Assembly (NCBI RefSeq): GCF_020564935.1 | Contig: NZ_JAJCXB010000006.1 | Location: 143,376-207,375 of the forward strand | Length of the DNA stretch: 64,000 bases | Direction: 5' to 3' | DNA from: Streptomyces pinistramenti | Lineage (GTDB): Bacteria > Actinomycetota > Actinomycetes > Streptomycetales > Streptomycetaceae | Part shown: piece by piece, positions 32,514 through 41,800 of the stretch | Layout: each line of letters starts with the position of its first letter | Numbering within the stretch: the first letter of the stretch is position 1 | The notes under the pieces: model-generated | Seen by the model: only the letters and a program-made list of their open reading frames with translations | The model's database searches: none | Told to the model about the DNA's origin: nothing | Made by a program: the position numbers and the translations under genes

Positions 32514-33841
32514 GCACCCACCACCTGCCCCGCAGAACCCTCCTGGGCACAGCGGCCGCCACCGCCGCAGGTCTCACCCTCGCCGGCTGCGGCACCGGCA
32601 CCGAGCGCGGCGGCCCGCCCCGGGAACGCAAAAAAGGCCAGCGGATCACCTTGACCTTCTGGTCCTGGGTACCCGGCATCGACAAACCCGTCGACCTCTG
32701 GAACCGCCACCACCCCGACGTCCACGTCACCGTCGAAAAGGTCTCCGCCGTCAACGGCCAGCAATACGCCAAAATGCACGCCGCCATCAAAGCCGGCAAC
32801 CCACCCGACCTCGGCCAGATCGAATACCCCGTCATCCCCGGATTCCTCCTCGACAACGGCCTGCGCGACCTCGCCCCGCTCGGCGCCGCCCGCCACAAAA
32901 ACCGCTTCGTCGGTTGGCAATGGCAGCAATCCGTCTTCGGCAACGGCATCTACGCCATTCCCCAGGCATCCGGCCCCATGGGCCTCTTCCTTCGCCAGGA
33001 CCTCTTCGACAAGTGGGACATCGAAACCCCGCACACCTGGGACGACTACGAATCCGCCGCCAGAACCGTCCGCAAAAAAGGCGCCTGGATCGACACCTTC
33101 GCCCCCACCAACGGCAACCGCTTCGCCGGCTTCGCCTGGCAGGCCGGCGCCACCTGGTACACCACCCACGGCGACACCTGGATCATCCACATCGACGACG
33201 GACCCACCCGCAAAGTCGCCGACTACTGGGAAGCCCTCGTCAAACAGCAACTCGTCAAAACCATCCCCGACCGCCAGAACGCCTGGTACAAGGACATCCA
33301 GACCGGCGCCGTACCCGCCTGGCTCGGCGCCAGCTGGGGCGACGCACTCCTCGCAGGCAACGCCCCCGCCACCCACGGCAATTGGCGCGCCGCCCCCATG
33401 CCCCAATGGACAAAAGGCGCCGACGCACAAGCCAACTGGGGCGGCTCCGCCACCACCGTATTCGCCGCCGCCACCTACCCTGAAGACGCCCTCGAATTCG
33501 CCCTCTGGCTCAACACCGACCCCGCCTCCCTCGCCCTCCTCATCGACGGCGGCTACGGATTCCCCAGCGCCAAAAAGGGCTACACCACCACCGACCTCGA
33601 CGTCGACAAGGAATTCTTCGGCGGCCAGCACTACAGCACCGTATTCGCCGACGCCGGAGCGCACGTCGACACCCGCTGGAAATGGGGCCCCGGCGTCGAC
33701 ACCCTCTACCAACGACTCGGCGACGCCTTCACCGACGCACTCGGCGACGGCAGCTCCTTCCGCTCCGCCCTCACCAAAGTCCAGGCCCACACCCTCACCG
33801 ACCTCAAGGACAAGGGACTGAAAGTGGAGAGCGGCGGATGA
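32510..33841 (+). CDS. Extracellular sugar-binding lipoprotein (family 1 SBP)
   Basis: A 443-residue lipoprotein that should bind a carbohydrate for the permeases encoded next. The N-terminus has a twin-arginine-like PRRTLLG and a lipobox LTLAGC. The mature protein opens ITLTFWSWVPGIDKPVDLWN and continues with KIKAGNPPDL-type GNPPDLGQIEYPVIPGF, as in MalE/NgcE-like binding proteins. The GTG start overlaps the sialidase stop, and GGAGG lies seven bases upstream. Given the operon, the ligand is probably a sialylated or other amino-sugar-containing oligosaccharide, which is inference. Lysine codons here are often AAA, unlike the core genes. Confidence 0.9.
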   Translation: MSTHHLPRRTLLGTAAATAAGLTLAGCGTGTERGGPPRERKKGQRITLTFWSWVPGIDKPVDLWNRHHPDVHVTVEKVSAVNGQQYAKMHAAIKAGNPPDLGQIEYPVIPGFLLDNGLRDLAPLGAARHKNRFVGWQWQQSVFGNGIYAIPQASGPMGLFLRQDLFDKWDIETPHTWDDYESAARTVRKKGAWIDTFAPTNGNRFAGFAWQAGATWYTTHGDTWIIHIDDGPTRKVADYWEALVKQQLVKTIPDRQNAWYKDIQTGAVPAWLGASWGDALLAGNAPATHGNWRAAPMPQWTKGADAQANWGGSATTVFAAATYPEDALEFALWLNTDPASLALLIDGGYGFPSAKKGYTTTDLDVDKEFFGGQHYSTVFADAGAHVDTRWKWGPGVDTLYQRLGDAFTDALGDGSSFRSALTKVQAHTLTDLKDKGLKVESGG

Positions 33842-34818
33842 CCCGCGACACCCTCGACCACCCGGGCCTCCCCCCGGCCCCCGCCCACCACACCACCCCC
33901 ACCAGGCCACACCGCCCCACCCGCCGCCCCACCCGCCACACCCGCGCCGCCGTCGCCCTCCTCCTTCCCTTCCTCACCCTCTTCGCCCTCTGCTTCCTCG
34001 CCCCCCTCGGCTACGCCGTCCACGAAAGCCTCCACCGCACCGCACGCACCGGCCCCCTCGGCCTCGGCGGCGAACACGACGTCTTCACCGGCCTCACCAA
34101 CTACACCCACGCACTCGCCGACGACCGCTTCCTCACCGGCTTCGGCCGCGTACTCCTCTTCGGCGCCGTCCAGATCCCCCTCATGATCGCCCTCGCCACC
34201 ACCCTCGCCCTCCTCCTCGAAAGCGCGAGCGCCCGCGGCGTCCCCTTCTTCCGCACCGCCTTCTTCCTCCCCTACGGCGTCCCCGGCGTCATCGCCTCGA
34301 TCCTCTGGGGATTCCTCTACGTCCCCGGCATCAGCCCCCTGGTCACCCTCGCCCAAACCCTCGGCTGGAACGTCGACTTCCTCGCCCGCGGCACCGTCCT
34401 GTGGTCCATCGCCAACATCGTCACCTGGCAGTTCACCGGCTACAACATGCTCGTCCTCATCGCCCAACTCAAAGCCGTACCGAGCGAGTTGTACGAAGCC
34501 GCCCGCATCGACGGCGCGAACGCCTGGCACACCGCCCGGCACATCAAGCTCCCTCTGATCCGCCCCGCACTCACCCTCACCTGCGTCTTCAGCATCATCG
34601 GCACCCTCCAGCTGTTCGCCGAACCCATGGTCCTGCGCCCCCTCGCCTCCGCCATCGACTCCGGCTACACCCCCAACCTGCACGCCTACAGCGAGGCATT
34701 CGTCGGCAACAACCAGCACCTCGCCGCCGCCGAAGCCGTCCTCCTCGCCCTCGCCGCCTGCGTCCTGTCGTTCGGCTTCCTGCGACTGGCCGGCGGACAC
34801 GGAACGGACCGCCGGTGA
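33838..34818 (+). CDS. Sugar ABC transporter permease (MalF type)
   Basis: A 326-residue inner-membrane permease with six predicted helices after a basic, Pro/His/Thr-rich N-terminal tail of about 40 residues. The EAA loop that docks the ATPase reads YEAARIDGANAWHTARHIKLP. It overlaps the binding-protein gene by four bases (ATGA) and the second permease by four (GTGA), so expression is tightly coupled. No ATPase gene follows; Streptomyces sugar importers of this family commonly use the shared ATPase MsiK. Confidence 0.93.
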   Translation: MTRDTLDHPGLPPAPAHHTTPTRPHRPTRRPTRHTRAAVALLLPFLTLFALCFLAPLGYAVHESLHRTARTGPLGLGGEHDVFTGLTNYTHALADDRFLTGFGRVLLFGAVQIPLMIALATTLALLLESASARGVPFFRTAFFLPYGVPGVIASILWGFLYVPGISPLVTLAQTLGWNVDFLARGTVLWSIANIVTWQFTGYNMLVLIAQLKAVPSELYEAARIDGANAWHTARHIKLPLIRPALTLTCVFSIIGTLQLFAEPMVLRPLASAIDSGYTPNLHAYSEAFVGNNQHLAAAEAVLLALAACVLSFGFLRLAGGHGTDRR

Positions 34819-35663
34819 CCCGCCCCCCGGCCCGCTACCGGATCATCACCGCGACACTGCTCACCATCGCCGCGCTCTACTTCCTCACCCCCGTCTACTG
34901 GCTCGTCATCTCCACCACCAAAAACACCGCCGACCTCTTCGGCACCTTCGGCTTCTGGTTCTCCCGCCACCCCCACCCCATCGACCACCTCACCGCCGTC
35001 CTCACCTACGACCACGGCAGCTACCTCCGCTGGTTCGCCAACTCCCTCCTCTACGCCGGGATCGGCGCCACCACCGCCACCCTGCTCTCCGCCGCCGCCG
35101 GATACGCACTCGCCAAATACGCCTTCCCCGGCCGCGAAACGGTCTTCAACATCGTTCTCGCCGGCGTCCTGATCCCCGGCACCGCCCTCGCCCTCCCCCT
35201 GTACTTCCTCTTCAGCGAGATGGGCCTGTCCAACACCTACTGGGCAGTGCTGCTCCCCAGCGCCGTCAGCCCCTTCGGCGTCTACCTCTGCCGCATCTAC
35301 GCCGCCGCCGCGGTACCCGACTCGCTCCTGGAAGCCGCCCGGATCGACGGCGCGGGCGAAGCCCGGATCTTCGCCGGGCTCGGACTACGCCTGATGACCC
35401 CGGCCCTGGTCACCGTCTTCCTGTTCCAGTTCGTCCATATCTGGAACAACTATTTCCTGCCGCTGGTCATGCTCTCCGACTCCGGCCTCTACCCCATCCA
35501 ACTGGGCCTGACCTCCTGGACCGGCTACGCCGACCGCCGGCCGGAGCTCTACCAGTACACGGTCGGCGGCGCGTTCCTGTCCGTCGTGCCGCTGATGATC
35601 CTGATGACCGTCCTCCAGAAGTACTGGCGCACGGGACTGACGGACGGGAGCGTCAAGGCGTGA
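34815..35663 (+). CDS. Sugar ABC transporter permease (MalG type)
   Basis: A 282-residue second permease with six helices. It begins at once with a helix (IITATLLTIAALYFLTPVYWL) and carries the EAA motif LEAARIDGAGEARIFAGLGLRL, followed by FVHIWNNYFLPLVML, typical of MalG relatives. It ends the sialidase operon; the 215 bases to the next gene contain G-rich simple sequence but no strong terminator that I can defend. Confidence 0.93.
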   Translation: MTRPPARYRIITATLLTIAALYFLTPVYWLVISTTKNTADLFGTFGFWFSRHPHPIDHLTAVLTYDHGSYLRWFANSLLYAGIGATTATLLSAAAGYALAKYAFPGRETVFNIVLAGVLIPGTALALPLYFLFSEMGLSNTYWAVLLPSAVSPFGVYLCRIYAAAAVPDSLLEAARIDGAGEARIFAGLGLRLMTPALVTVFLFQFVHIWNNYFLPLVMLSDSGLYPIQLGLTSWTGYADRRPELYQYTVGGAFLSVVPLMILMTVLQKYWRTGLTDGSVKA

Positions 35664-35862
35664 GGTGGGAGACGTGAGGTGGGGGAGGGGTGGATGGTGA
35701 GTTGTGTTCACGTGCCTCAACGGCCGGGCGGGCGGGCCGTAATGGGGACTGCGGTGGTGGTGGGAGCGGCGGTGGCCGTGGTGACGGCCGCGGTGACGGC
35801 GTAAGGGGACGGCACCGTGGAGACCGGTCGGCGGGCGGGGCGGTCCGGCGGCCGTGACGGCG

Positions 35863-35879
35863 TGACAGTATCGCTGTCA
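35863..35879 (+). promoter_or_regulatory. Palindrome over the start of the F420 reductase gene
   Basis: TGACAG-TATCG-CTGTCA is a perfect inverted repeat that covers a -10-like CAGTAT (35866-35871) and runs into the ATG at 35879. The -10 to ATG distance of seven bases suggests a leaderless message that a bound repressor would block. Confidence 0.5.
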
Positions 35880-36646
35880 TGACTACTCCTGACGACGCCG
35901 GATCCGCCCCCCGGCCGGCTGCCCAGTCCCCCGCCCAGTCCGAGAACATCGCGACCCGCGTGAAGGCCGCACTCAAGCGCGACCCCTGGGAACTGCCGGA
36001 CGTATCCGGCCTGGTGGTCGGCGTACTCGGCGGCACCGGCGACCAGGGCCGCGGACTCGCCTACCGCCTCGCCAAGTCCGGCCAGAAGGTGATCATCGGC
36101 TCCCGCGCCGCCGAACGCGCACAGGCCGCGGCCGACGAACTCGGCCACGGCACCGAAGGCGCCGACAACGCCACCTGCGCCCGCCGCAGCGACATCGTGA
36201 TCGTCGCCGTGCCCTGGGAAGGCCACGCCAAGACCCTGGAAACCCTCCGCGAGGAACTGACCGGCAAGCTCGTCGTCGACTGCGTCAACCCGCTCGGCTT
36301 CGACAAGAAGGGCGCCTTCGCCCTCAAGCCCGAAGAGGGCAGCGCCGCCGAACAGGCCGCCGCCCTGCTCCCCGAATCCCGCGTCACCGCCGCCTTCCAC
36401 CACCTCTCCGCCGTCCTCCTCCAGGACCCGGAGACCGAGGAGATCGACACCGACGTGATGGTGCTCGGCGAGGCCCGCGCCGACACCGACATCGTCCAGG
36501 CACTGGCCGCCCGCATCCCCGGCATGCGCGGCGTCTTCGCCGGCCGGCTGCGCAATGCCCACCAGGTCGAGTCGCTGGTCGCCAACCTGATCTCCGTCAA
36601 CCGCCGTTACAAGGCCCACGCGGGACTCCGCCTGACGGACGTGTGA
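35879..36646 (+). CDS. npdG: NADPH-dependent F420 reductase
   Basis: A 255-residue Fno/NpdG-type enzyme that transfers hydride between NADPH and coenzyme F420. After a 40-residue tail, the Rossmann motif is VVGVLGGTGDQGRGLAYRLA. Next come IIGSRAAERA, which selects the NADP phosphate, DIVIVAVPWEGH, and VVDCVNPLGF. Two features are typical of the family: HHLSAVLL in the middle and VESLVANLISVNRRYKAHAGLR at the end. F420H2 made this way feeds antibiotic-pathway and detoxifying reductases. It stands alone after the sialidase operon and is not functionally linked to it. Confidence 0.93.
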   Translation: MTTPDDAGSAPRPAAQSPAQSENIATRVKAALKRDPWELPDVSGLVVGVLGGTGDQGRGLAYRLAKSGQKVIIGSRAAERAQAAADELGHGTEGADNATCARRSDIVIVAVPWEGHAKTLETLREELTGKLVVDCVNPLGFDKKGAFALKPEEGSAAEQAAALLPESRVTAAFHHLSAVLLQDPETEEIDTDVMVLGEARADTDIVQALAARIPGMRGVFAGRLRNAHQVESLVANLISVNRRYKAHAGLRLTDV

Positions 36647-36823
36647 GCGGCGGGGAGGCGGCGTGTGACCGGTGCGCACCGTGGTGTGTGACCGGCGTGC
36701 GCCCTGACGTGTGAGCGGCGGGCGGCCGGGGCGCGGCGGCCCGCCGCCGCGTGGCCGGGTGGTATGCGGCCTGGTGGCACGCGGCTCGGAGGCGCGTGGC
36801 CGGGCGGTGCGTGGCCCAGCGCC

Positions 36824-36851
36824 GCCACGGCAACCGCGCCACGGCAACCGC
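36824..36851 (+). repeat. 14-bp tandem duplication
   Basis: GCCACGGCAACCGC occurs twice in direct succession in the 36647-36919 spacer. The spacer also holds two or three drifting copies of GTGTGACCGGNGNGC from 36662, and no gene. Confidence 0.8.
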
Positions 36852-36919
36852 GTCATGATCGCCGGAGGGCATGGGGGACACTGGAAGGGACCACCTCACC
36901 CCGACAGGAGCCGACCCCC

Positions 36920-37147
36920 ATGCCCTCCGTTCCCTCGTCCCGCCCGGCCCCGCGACTGGCGCTGTTCGCCGTCGCGGTATGCGTCCTCGCCGTCGTGGCC
37001 GCCGTCGTCTCGTTCGTACAGGGCAGCTGGCTCGGCGTCGTCTGGATCCTGATGGCCGGCATCTCCAGCAACATGGCGTGGTTCTACGTACGCCGCACCA
37101 AGCTGGAACGAGAGGCCGCCCAGGCCGAGGCCCCGACGACGGCCTGA
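36920..37147 (+). CDS. Small two-helix membrane protein
   Basis: A 75-residue protein with two hydrophobic segments (LALFAVAVCVLAVVAAVVSFV and GVVWILMAGISSNMAWFYV) and a short charged C-terminus (RRTKLEREAAQAEA). AGGAG lies nine bases before ATG 36920. I recognise no family; such small proteins are common in Streptomyces and often unannotated. Confidence 0.7.
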   Translation: MPSVPSSRPAPRLALFAVAVCVLAVVAAVVSFVQGSWLGVVWILMAGISSNMAWFYVRRTKLEREAAQAEAPTTA

Positions 37148-37350
37148 ACGGGACGGGGCGCCCGCGACTCCGGCGGGCCCGTGGGCCTGCGCGTCGCCTT
37201 CGATCTGCGGGGCCGTGGGGTTGTGCGTCGCCCCAGATCTGCGGGCCCGCGGGCGGCTGCGGGCCCGTTGGCCTACGCGGGGCCCGTCGGCCCGCGGGGC
37301 CCGTTGGGCTGAGGGGCCGTGGGCCTACGCACCGCCCCCGATCTGCGGGA
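37148..37350 (+). repeat. Degenerate GC-rich repeats beside the site-2 protease gene
   Basis: Drifting copies of GGCCCGT(T/C)GGCC and of GATCTGCGGG occur through the 177-base gap and run into the end of the protease gene, where two more GATCTGCGG copies encode its PQIPQIGGGA tail. No gene is supported in the gap. Confidence 0.6.
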
Positions 37351-38131
37351 TCTGCGGTTCGCCCTGCCAGAAGCGGAAGAATGCCTGGCCCCAGTAGGAA
37401 TCCCAGTTGGAGACGCCCAGGGCGCGCAGGATCATGTCGACCAGGTTGAAGAACACGTGGTTGATCTCCGGCACCCACAGCAGCCCGAAGACCGCCAGCA
37501 GACCGAACGGCGCGAACGGCTCCACCTGGCGCCGGAAGGAATGCGAGAGCCAGGGCTCGATCACGCCGTAGCCGTCAAGGCCCGGTACCGGCACGAAGTT
37601 GAGGATCGCGGCCGTCACCTGGAGCAGCGCCAGGAACGCCAGCGCATAGCGGAACGGGTCCGGCACGCCGTCCATCGCGCCCAGCCAGAACGGCGCCGTG
37701 ACGATCGCGGCGAACAGGATGTTCGTCAACGGTCCCGCCGCCGAGATCAGGCTGTGCCGCCAGCGGCCGCGGATCCGGCCGCGCTCGATGAACACCGCAC
37801 CGCCAGGCAGCCCGATCCCACCCATGATCACGAAGATCACCGGCAGCACGATGCTCAGCAGCGCATGGGTGTATTTGAGGGGGTTGAGCGTGAGGTATCC
37901 CTTGGCGCCCACCGAAATGTCGCCGCTGTGCAGGGCGGTCCTGGCGTGCGCGTACTCGTGCAGGCAGAGCGAGACCACCCAGCCGGACACCACGAACAAG
38001 AACACCGCGAACCCCGTGCCGGCCGCGAGCTGCCCGCTCCAGACCGCCCAGCCCGACACCGCCATCACGGCGACGAGCGCGAGAAACACCGGGCTGATGT
38101 GACGGTCGGCGCGCCGTATTGCTGTGGTCAT
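37325..38131 (-). CDS. Site-2 protease family (M50) membrane metalloprotease
   Basis: A 268-residue intramembrane zinc protease. The zinc motif is LHEYAH (H-E-x-x-H) near residue 60, and the third ligand motif NFVPVPGLDGYGV follows near residue 170. About six helices are predicted. It belongs to the compact group without PDZ or CBS domains; substrates in Streptomyces are unknown. ATG 38131 is used, as the 69 upstream codons to the next ATG are Arg/Pro/His-rich noise. Its last ten residues are encoded by the local GATCTGCGG repeat. Divergent from the SARP regulator gene across a long repeat-rich spacer. Confidence 0.9.
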   Translation of the reverse strand: MTTAIRRADRHISPVFLALVAVMAVSGWAVWSGQLAAGTGFAVFLFVVSGWVVSLCLHEYAHARTALHSGDISVGAKGYLTLNPLKYTHALLSIVLPVIFVIMGGIGLPGGAVFIERGRIRGRWRHSLISAAGPLTNILFAAIVTAPFWLGAMDGVPDPFRYALAFLALLQVTAAILNFVPVPGLDGYGVIEPWLSHSFRRQVEPFAPFGLLAVFGLLWVPEINHVFFNLVDMILRALGVSNWDSYWGQAFFRFWQGEPQIPQIGGGA

Positions 38132-38872
38132 CGTGCGGGGCTCCCGGTTGTGGTCGGTCGGCCGAATGCGGTGTGCCGGCCGGGCCCCGACGGTATCGGC
38201 GCCACGGTGCTCTGTGCACACCTCCTTGTGGATGCGTGCACGTTCCTCCTGGACGTGTGCACGCTCGCTGGGGCTTGTGCGGGGGCCTGGGCCGGGGCCT
38301 GTGCGCCGCCTGGATCTGTGCGCCGCCTGGATCTGCATGTGTACGCTCGCGCATCTTGCGGAGGGGGCGGGCCTCGGGGTCTGGTTGTGTCGCGTGCTCG
38401 CCCGTGCTCGCCCGTGCCCGCCCGCTCTCGGCCGGTAGCTCGCTCCCTCCGGCTCCGGCCGCGGTGCCCCGTCCTGGCCCCGTTCCCGCTCCCGTCGTCC
38501 CGGTCCCCGTCCCGTTCCTTTCCCCCGCGCGTCTCCTTTTGCGGAAAACGACGCGCGCTGTCGGGCCGGTTCCGGGCAAGGTGGACCTCCGGGCCGAATC
38601 CGGGATCGGCCCGAGTCGGGTCGGGGACGCGGGGGCGGACGGCTCAGGGATGTGTCGGGGCCTCACAGGGGATCGCCCGGGGATGGAGCGGGGGCGGGGC
38701 AGCCGCAGTAGGCAGCGTGGTCCGCTCCGACCGGTCGGCGACTGCCTGGTGGCCGGGCGGTGAGCGGCGGGGGCAGGGCAGCGCAGGTATGCAGCGCAGG
38801 TATCAGGTGCACGAGGTGCATGAGGCGGGGGAATGGAAAGTGGGCGGTTCGGGCGTGACCGACAATGGCCAG
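38132..38872. other. Repeat-rich intergenic region between site-2 protease and SARP genes
   Basis: About 740 bases without a supported gene. They hold a 17-bp tandem duplication (TGTGCGCCGCCTGGATC, 38300-38333), a 10-bp array (CGTGCTCGCC, three to four copies, 38393-38432) and a 13-bp tandem duplication (GCAGCGCAGGTAT, 38778-38803). Several scattered GTGCACG copies lie between 38215 and 38265. A hairpin at 38526-38557 pairs CGCGCGTC with GACGCGCG and TTTT with AAAA. The region is long for this compact chromosome and may hold control sites of the regulator. Confidence 0.75.
38861..38866 (+). promoter_or_regulatory. Candidate -10 box of the SARP gene
   Basis: GACAAT ends six bases before GTG 38873. 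This leaderless spacing, and the lack of ribosome sites at other starts, decided the start used. Confidence 0.35.
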
Positions 38873-41800
38873 GTGCGCTATGGAATTCTCGGCACCACCC
38901 AGGCTCTGAGGGCCGACGGCACCCCCGTCGCACTCGGCGGTGCCCGCCTGCGCGCCCTGCTCACCGCCCTCGCGCTGCGGCCGGGCCGGGCGCTCCCCAC
39001 GGATCTGCTGATCGCCGACATCTGGCGGATGGACCCGCCCGCCGACGCGCCGGGTGCCCTCCAGGCGCTGGTCGGCCGGCTGCGCAGGGCGCTGGGCCAC
39101 GAGGCCGTCGCATCGGCCGACGGCGGCTATCGCCTGTGCGCCGCGCCGGAGGCCGTCGACCTGACCCGTTTCGAACGGCTCGCCGCGGACGGCACCCGGG
39201 CGCTGGCCGACGGCGAACCGGCCCGCGCCGCCGCCCTTCTCGACGACGCGCTCGCCCTCTGGCGCGGCCCGGCCCTCGCCGACCTGCCCGAAGCCCGCGC
39301 CGACGCGGCCCGTGCCGAACGCCGCAGGCTGGACGCCCAGCGCAGCCGGCTCGCCGCCGATCTCGCCCTCGGCCGCGCCGACCACGCCCTGCCGGCGCTC
39401 GGCGCGCTCTGCCAGGACCATCCGCTCGACGAGCCGCTCCAGGCCCTGCGGCTGCGTGCGCTGCGGGACGCGGGCCGTACCGCCGAGGCGCTGGCCGCGT
39501 ATGAGGAGATACGCGCCGGCATCGCCGACCGCCTGGGCGCCGACCCCGGCCCGGAACTGCGCGCCCTGCACGCCGAACTGCTGCGGCCGGGCCCCACCCC
39601 GTCGGGCCCCCTCGCCCACGACCTCGCCGCCCCAGGTCACGACGCCCCAGGCCACGACGTGCCCGCCTCCCACCCCCTGGCAGGACCGGCCCCCGCCGAC
39701 CGCCACAGACCCGCCGGCCCCGGCCCCGCCGCGTGCGCCGGCTCGGGCCCCGACGCCGCACCGGCCGGTGACGGCACCCGTCACCACCACACCCGCGACG
39801 AGACCACCGACCGTCACGGCCACACCGGCGCCCACGACCACACCGCGCACCACCCCACAAACAACAGCACCACAGGCCACAGCACCACCGTTCACACAGG
39901 CACCGGACAGCACGACGCCCCGGCCCACGGCCACAGCACCACCGCCCACAAGGAGACGGAAACCGGCACCGGCCACCACACCCCCACCGCCCCCACCACC
40001 TTCGGCACCCTCGCGCCCGGTGGCGGGTCCTTCGGGGCCGTTCCGCCGTACGGGAATCTTCGGGCGCGGCTGACGTCCTTCGTCGGGCGGGACAGTGATC
40101 TGGAGGCGCTGCGGGGTGACTTGGCGGCGCACCGGCTGGTGACGCTGCTCGGGCCCGGTGGTGCGGGCAAGACGCGGCTGTCGCAGGAGGGTGCGGAGCG
40201 GGCCGCCGCCGCGTTGCCCGATGCCTGGCCGCACGGTGTGTGGCTGGCGGAGCTGGCGCCCGTCGACGATCCGCAGACCGTTCCCGAGACCGTGCTGACG
40301 GTGCTCGGCGCGCGGGAGACCGTCGTGCGCGGCACCACGGCCGAGGGGCTGCGCGCGGCGAGCGACCCGACCGCGCTCGACCCGCTCGGCCGGCTTGCCG
40401 AGCACTGCGCGGACCGGCGGATGCTGCTGGTACTCGACAACTGCGAGCACGTGATCGGTGCCGCCGCCGAGCTGGCGGAGCGGCTGCTGGCCGCCTGCCC
40501 CGGTGTCACGGTGCTGGCGACCAGCCGCGAGCCGCTCGCCGTACCGGGTGAGGTGCTGCGGCCGGTGGAGCCGCTGCCCGACCCGGTTGCCCTGCGGCTG
40601 CTCGCGGACCGCGGTGCCGTCGCCCGTCCCGGGTTCCGGGTCGACGACGATCCGGCCGCCTGCGCCGAGATCTGCCGGCGCCTGGACGGCCTGCCGCTGG
40701 CCATCGAACTCGCCGCCGCCCGCCTGCGGATGCTCTCGCCGCGGCAGCTCGCCGAGCGGCTCGACGACCGTTTCCGGCTGTTGACCAGCGGCAGCCGCAC
40801 CGCGCTGCCCCGGCAGCAGACCCTGCGCGCCGTCGTGGACTGGTCCTGGGATCTGCTGGACGCGCCCGAACGCGCCGTGCTGCGCCGCCTGTCGGTCTTC
40901 GCCGGCGGGTGCGATCTGCCGCTCGCCGATGAGGTGTGCGCGGGCGAGGGTGTCGACGGGCGTGAGATCGCCGCGCTGCTCGGTTCGCTCATCGACAAGT
41001 CGCTGGTGGTGGCGGCGCCCGCGCCGGACGGCCGGATGCGCTACCGGCTGCTGGAGACCGTGGGGGAGTACGCGGGCGAGCGGCTCGACGAGGCCGGTGA
41101 GCGGGCCGGGGCCGAGCGCAGGCATCTCGTCGCGTACCGCGAACTCGCCCGCGCCGCCGACCCGTTGCTGCGCGGTCCTGGGCAGCGCGGCTGGCTGGAG
41201 CGGCTGGAGCTGGAGCACGACAACCTGCGCACCGCGCTGCGCCGTGCGGTGGCGGCGGAGGATGAGCACGAGGCACTGTGCCTGGTGCTGTCGTTGCAGT
41301 GGTTCTGGTCGCTGCGTGATCACCGTGCCGATGCCCGTACCTGGTCGCAGGCGGCCGCGGCGCTGGGCCCGAACCCGTTCCTGCCGCCCGTCGAGCCGGC
41401 CCCCGAACTGTACGAGCGTCCCATCGACGCGCCGCCCCCGATGAGCGCGGAGCAGCTTCAGGAGGCCCGCCGCGAGGTCCGGCTGGTGGCGATGGCGAGC
41501 GTCGACAGTGACATCGAGGCGCTGCAGAGTCCGCGGATGCAGAGGGACCTGGAGGGTGTGCTGGCCGCCTATCGCAGCGGGATGCCGCAGACCTGCCGGG
41601 TGCCCGGGGTGATGTGGTTCTTCGCGGCGCTGCTGTCCGGCCGGATCGATGAGCTGCCGGGGATGGCCGACGACGCGGTGCGCGCCTGCCGGGAGTTCGG
41701 CTTCGAGTGGGAGCTGGCGTTCACCCTCCAGTTCCGCGCGAAGATCCATAACGACCGGGCCGGCGGGCTGGAGATGGCGAGCCGGGACGCGGACGAATCG

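Noticed and set aside
38393..38432. 10-bp repeats as a possible iteron origin
   Set aside because: No replication gene or AT-rich tract is nearby; the repeats look like local slippage in GC-rich DNA.
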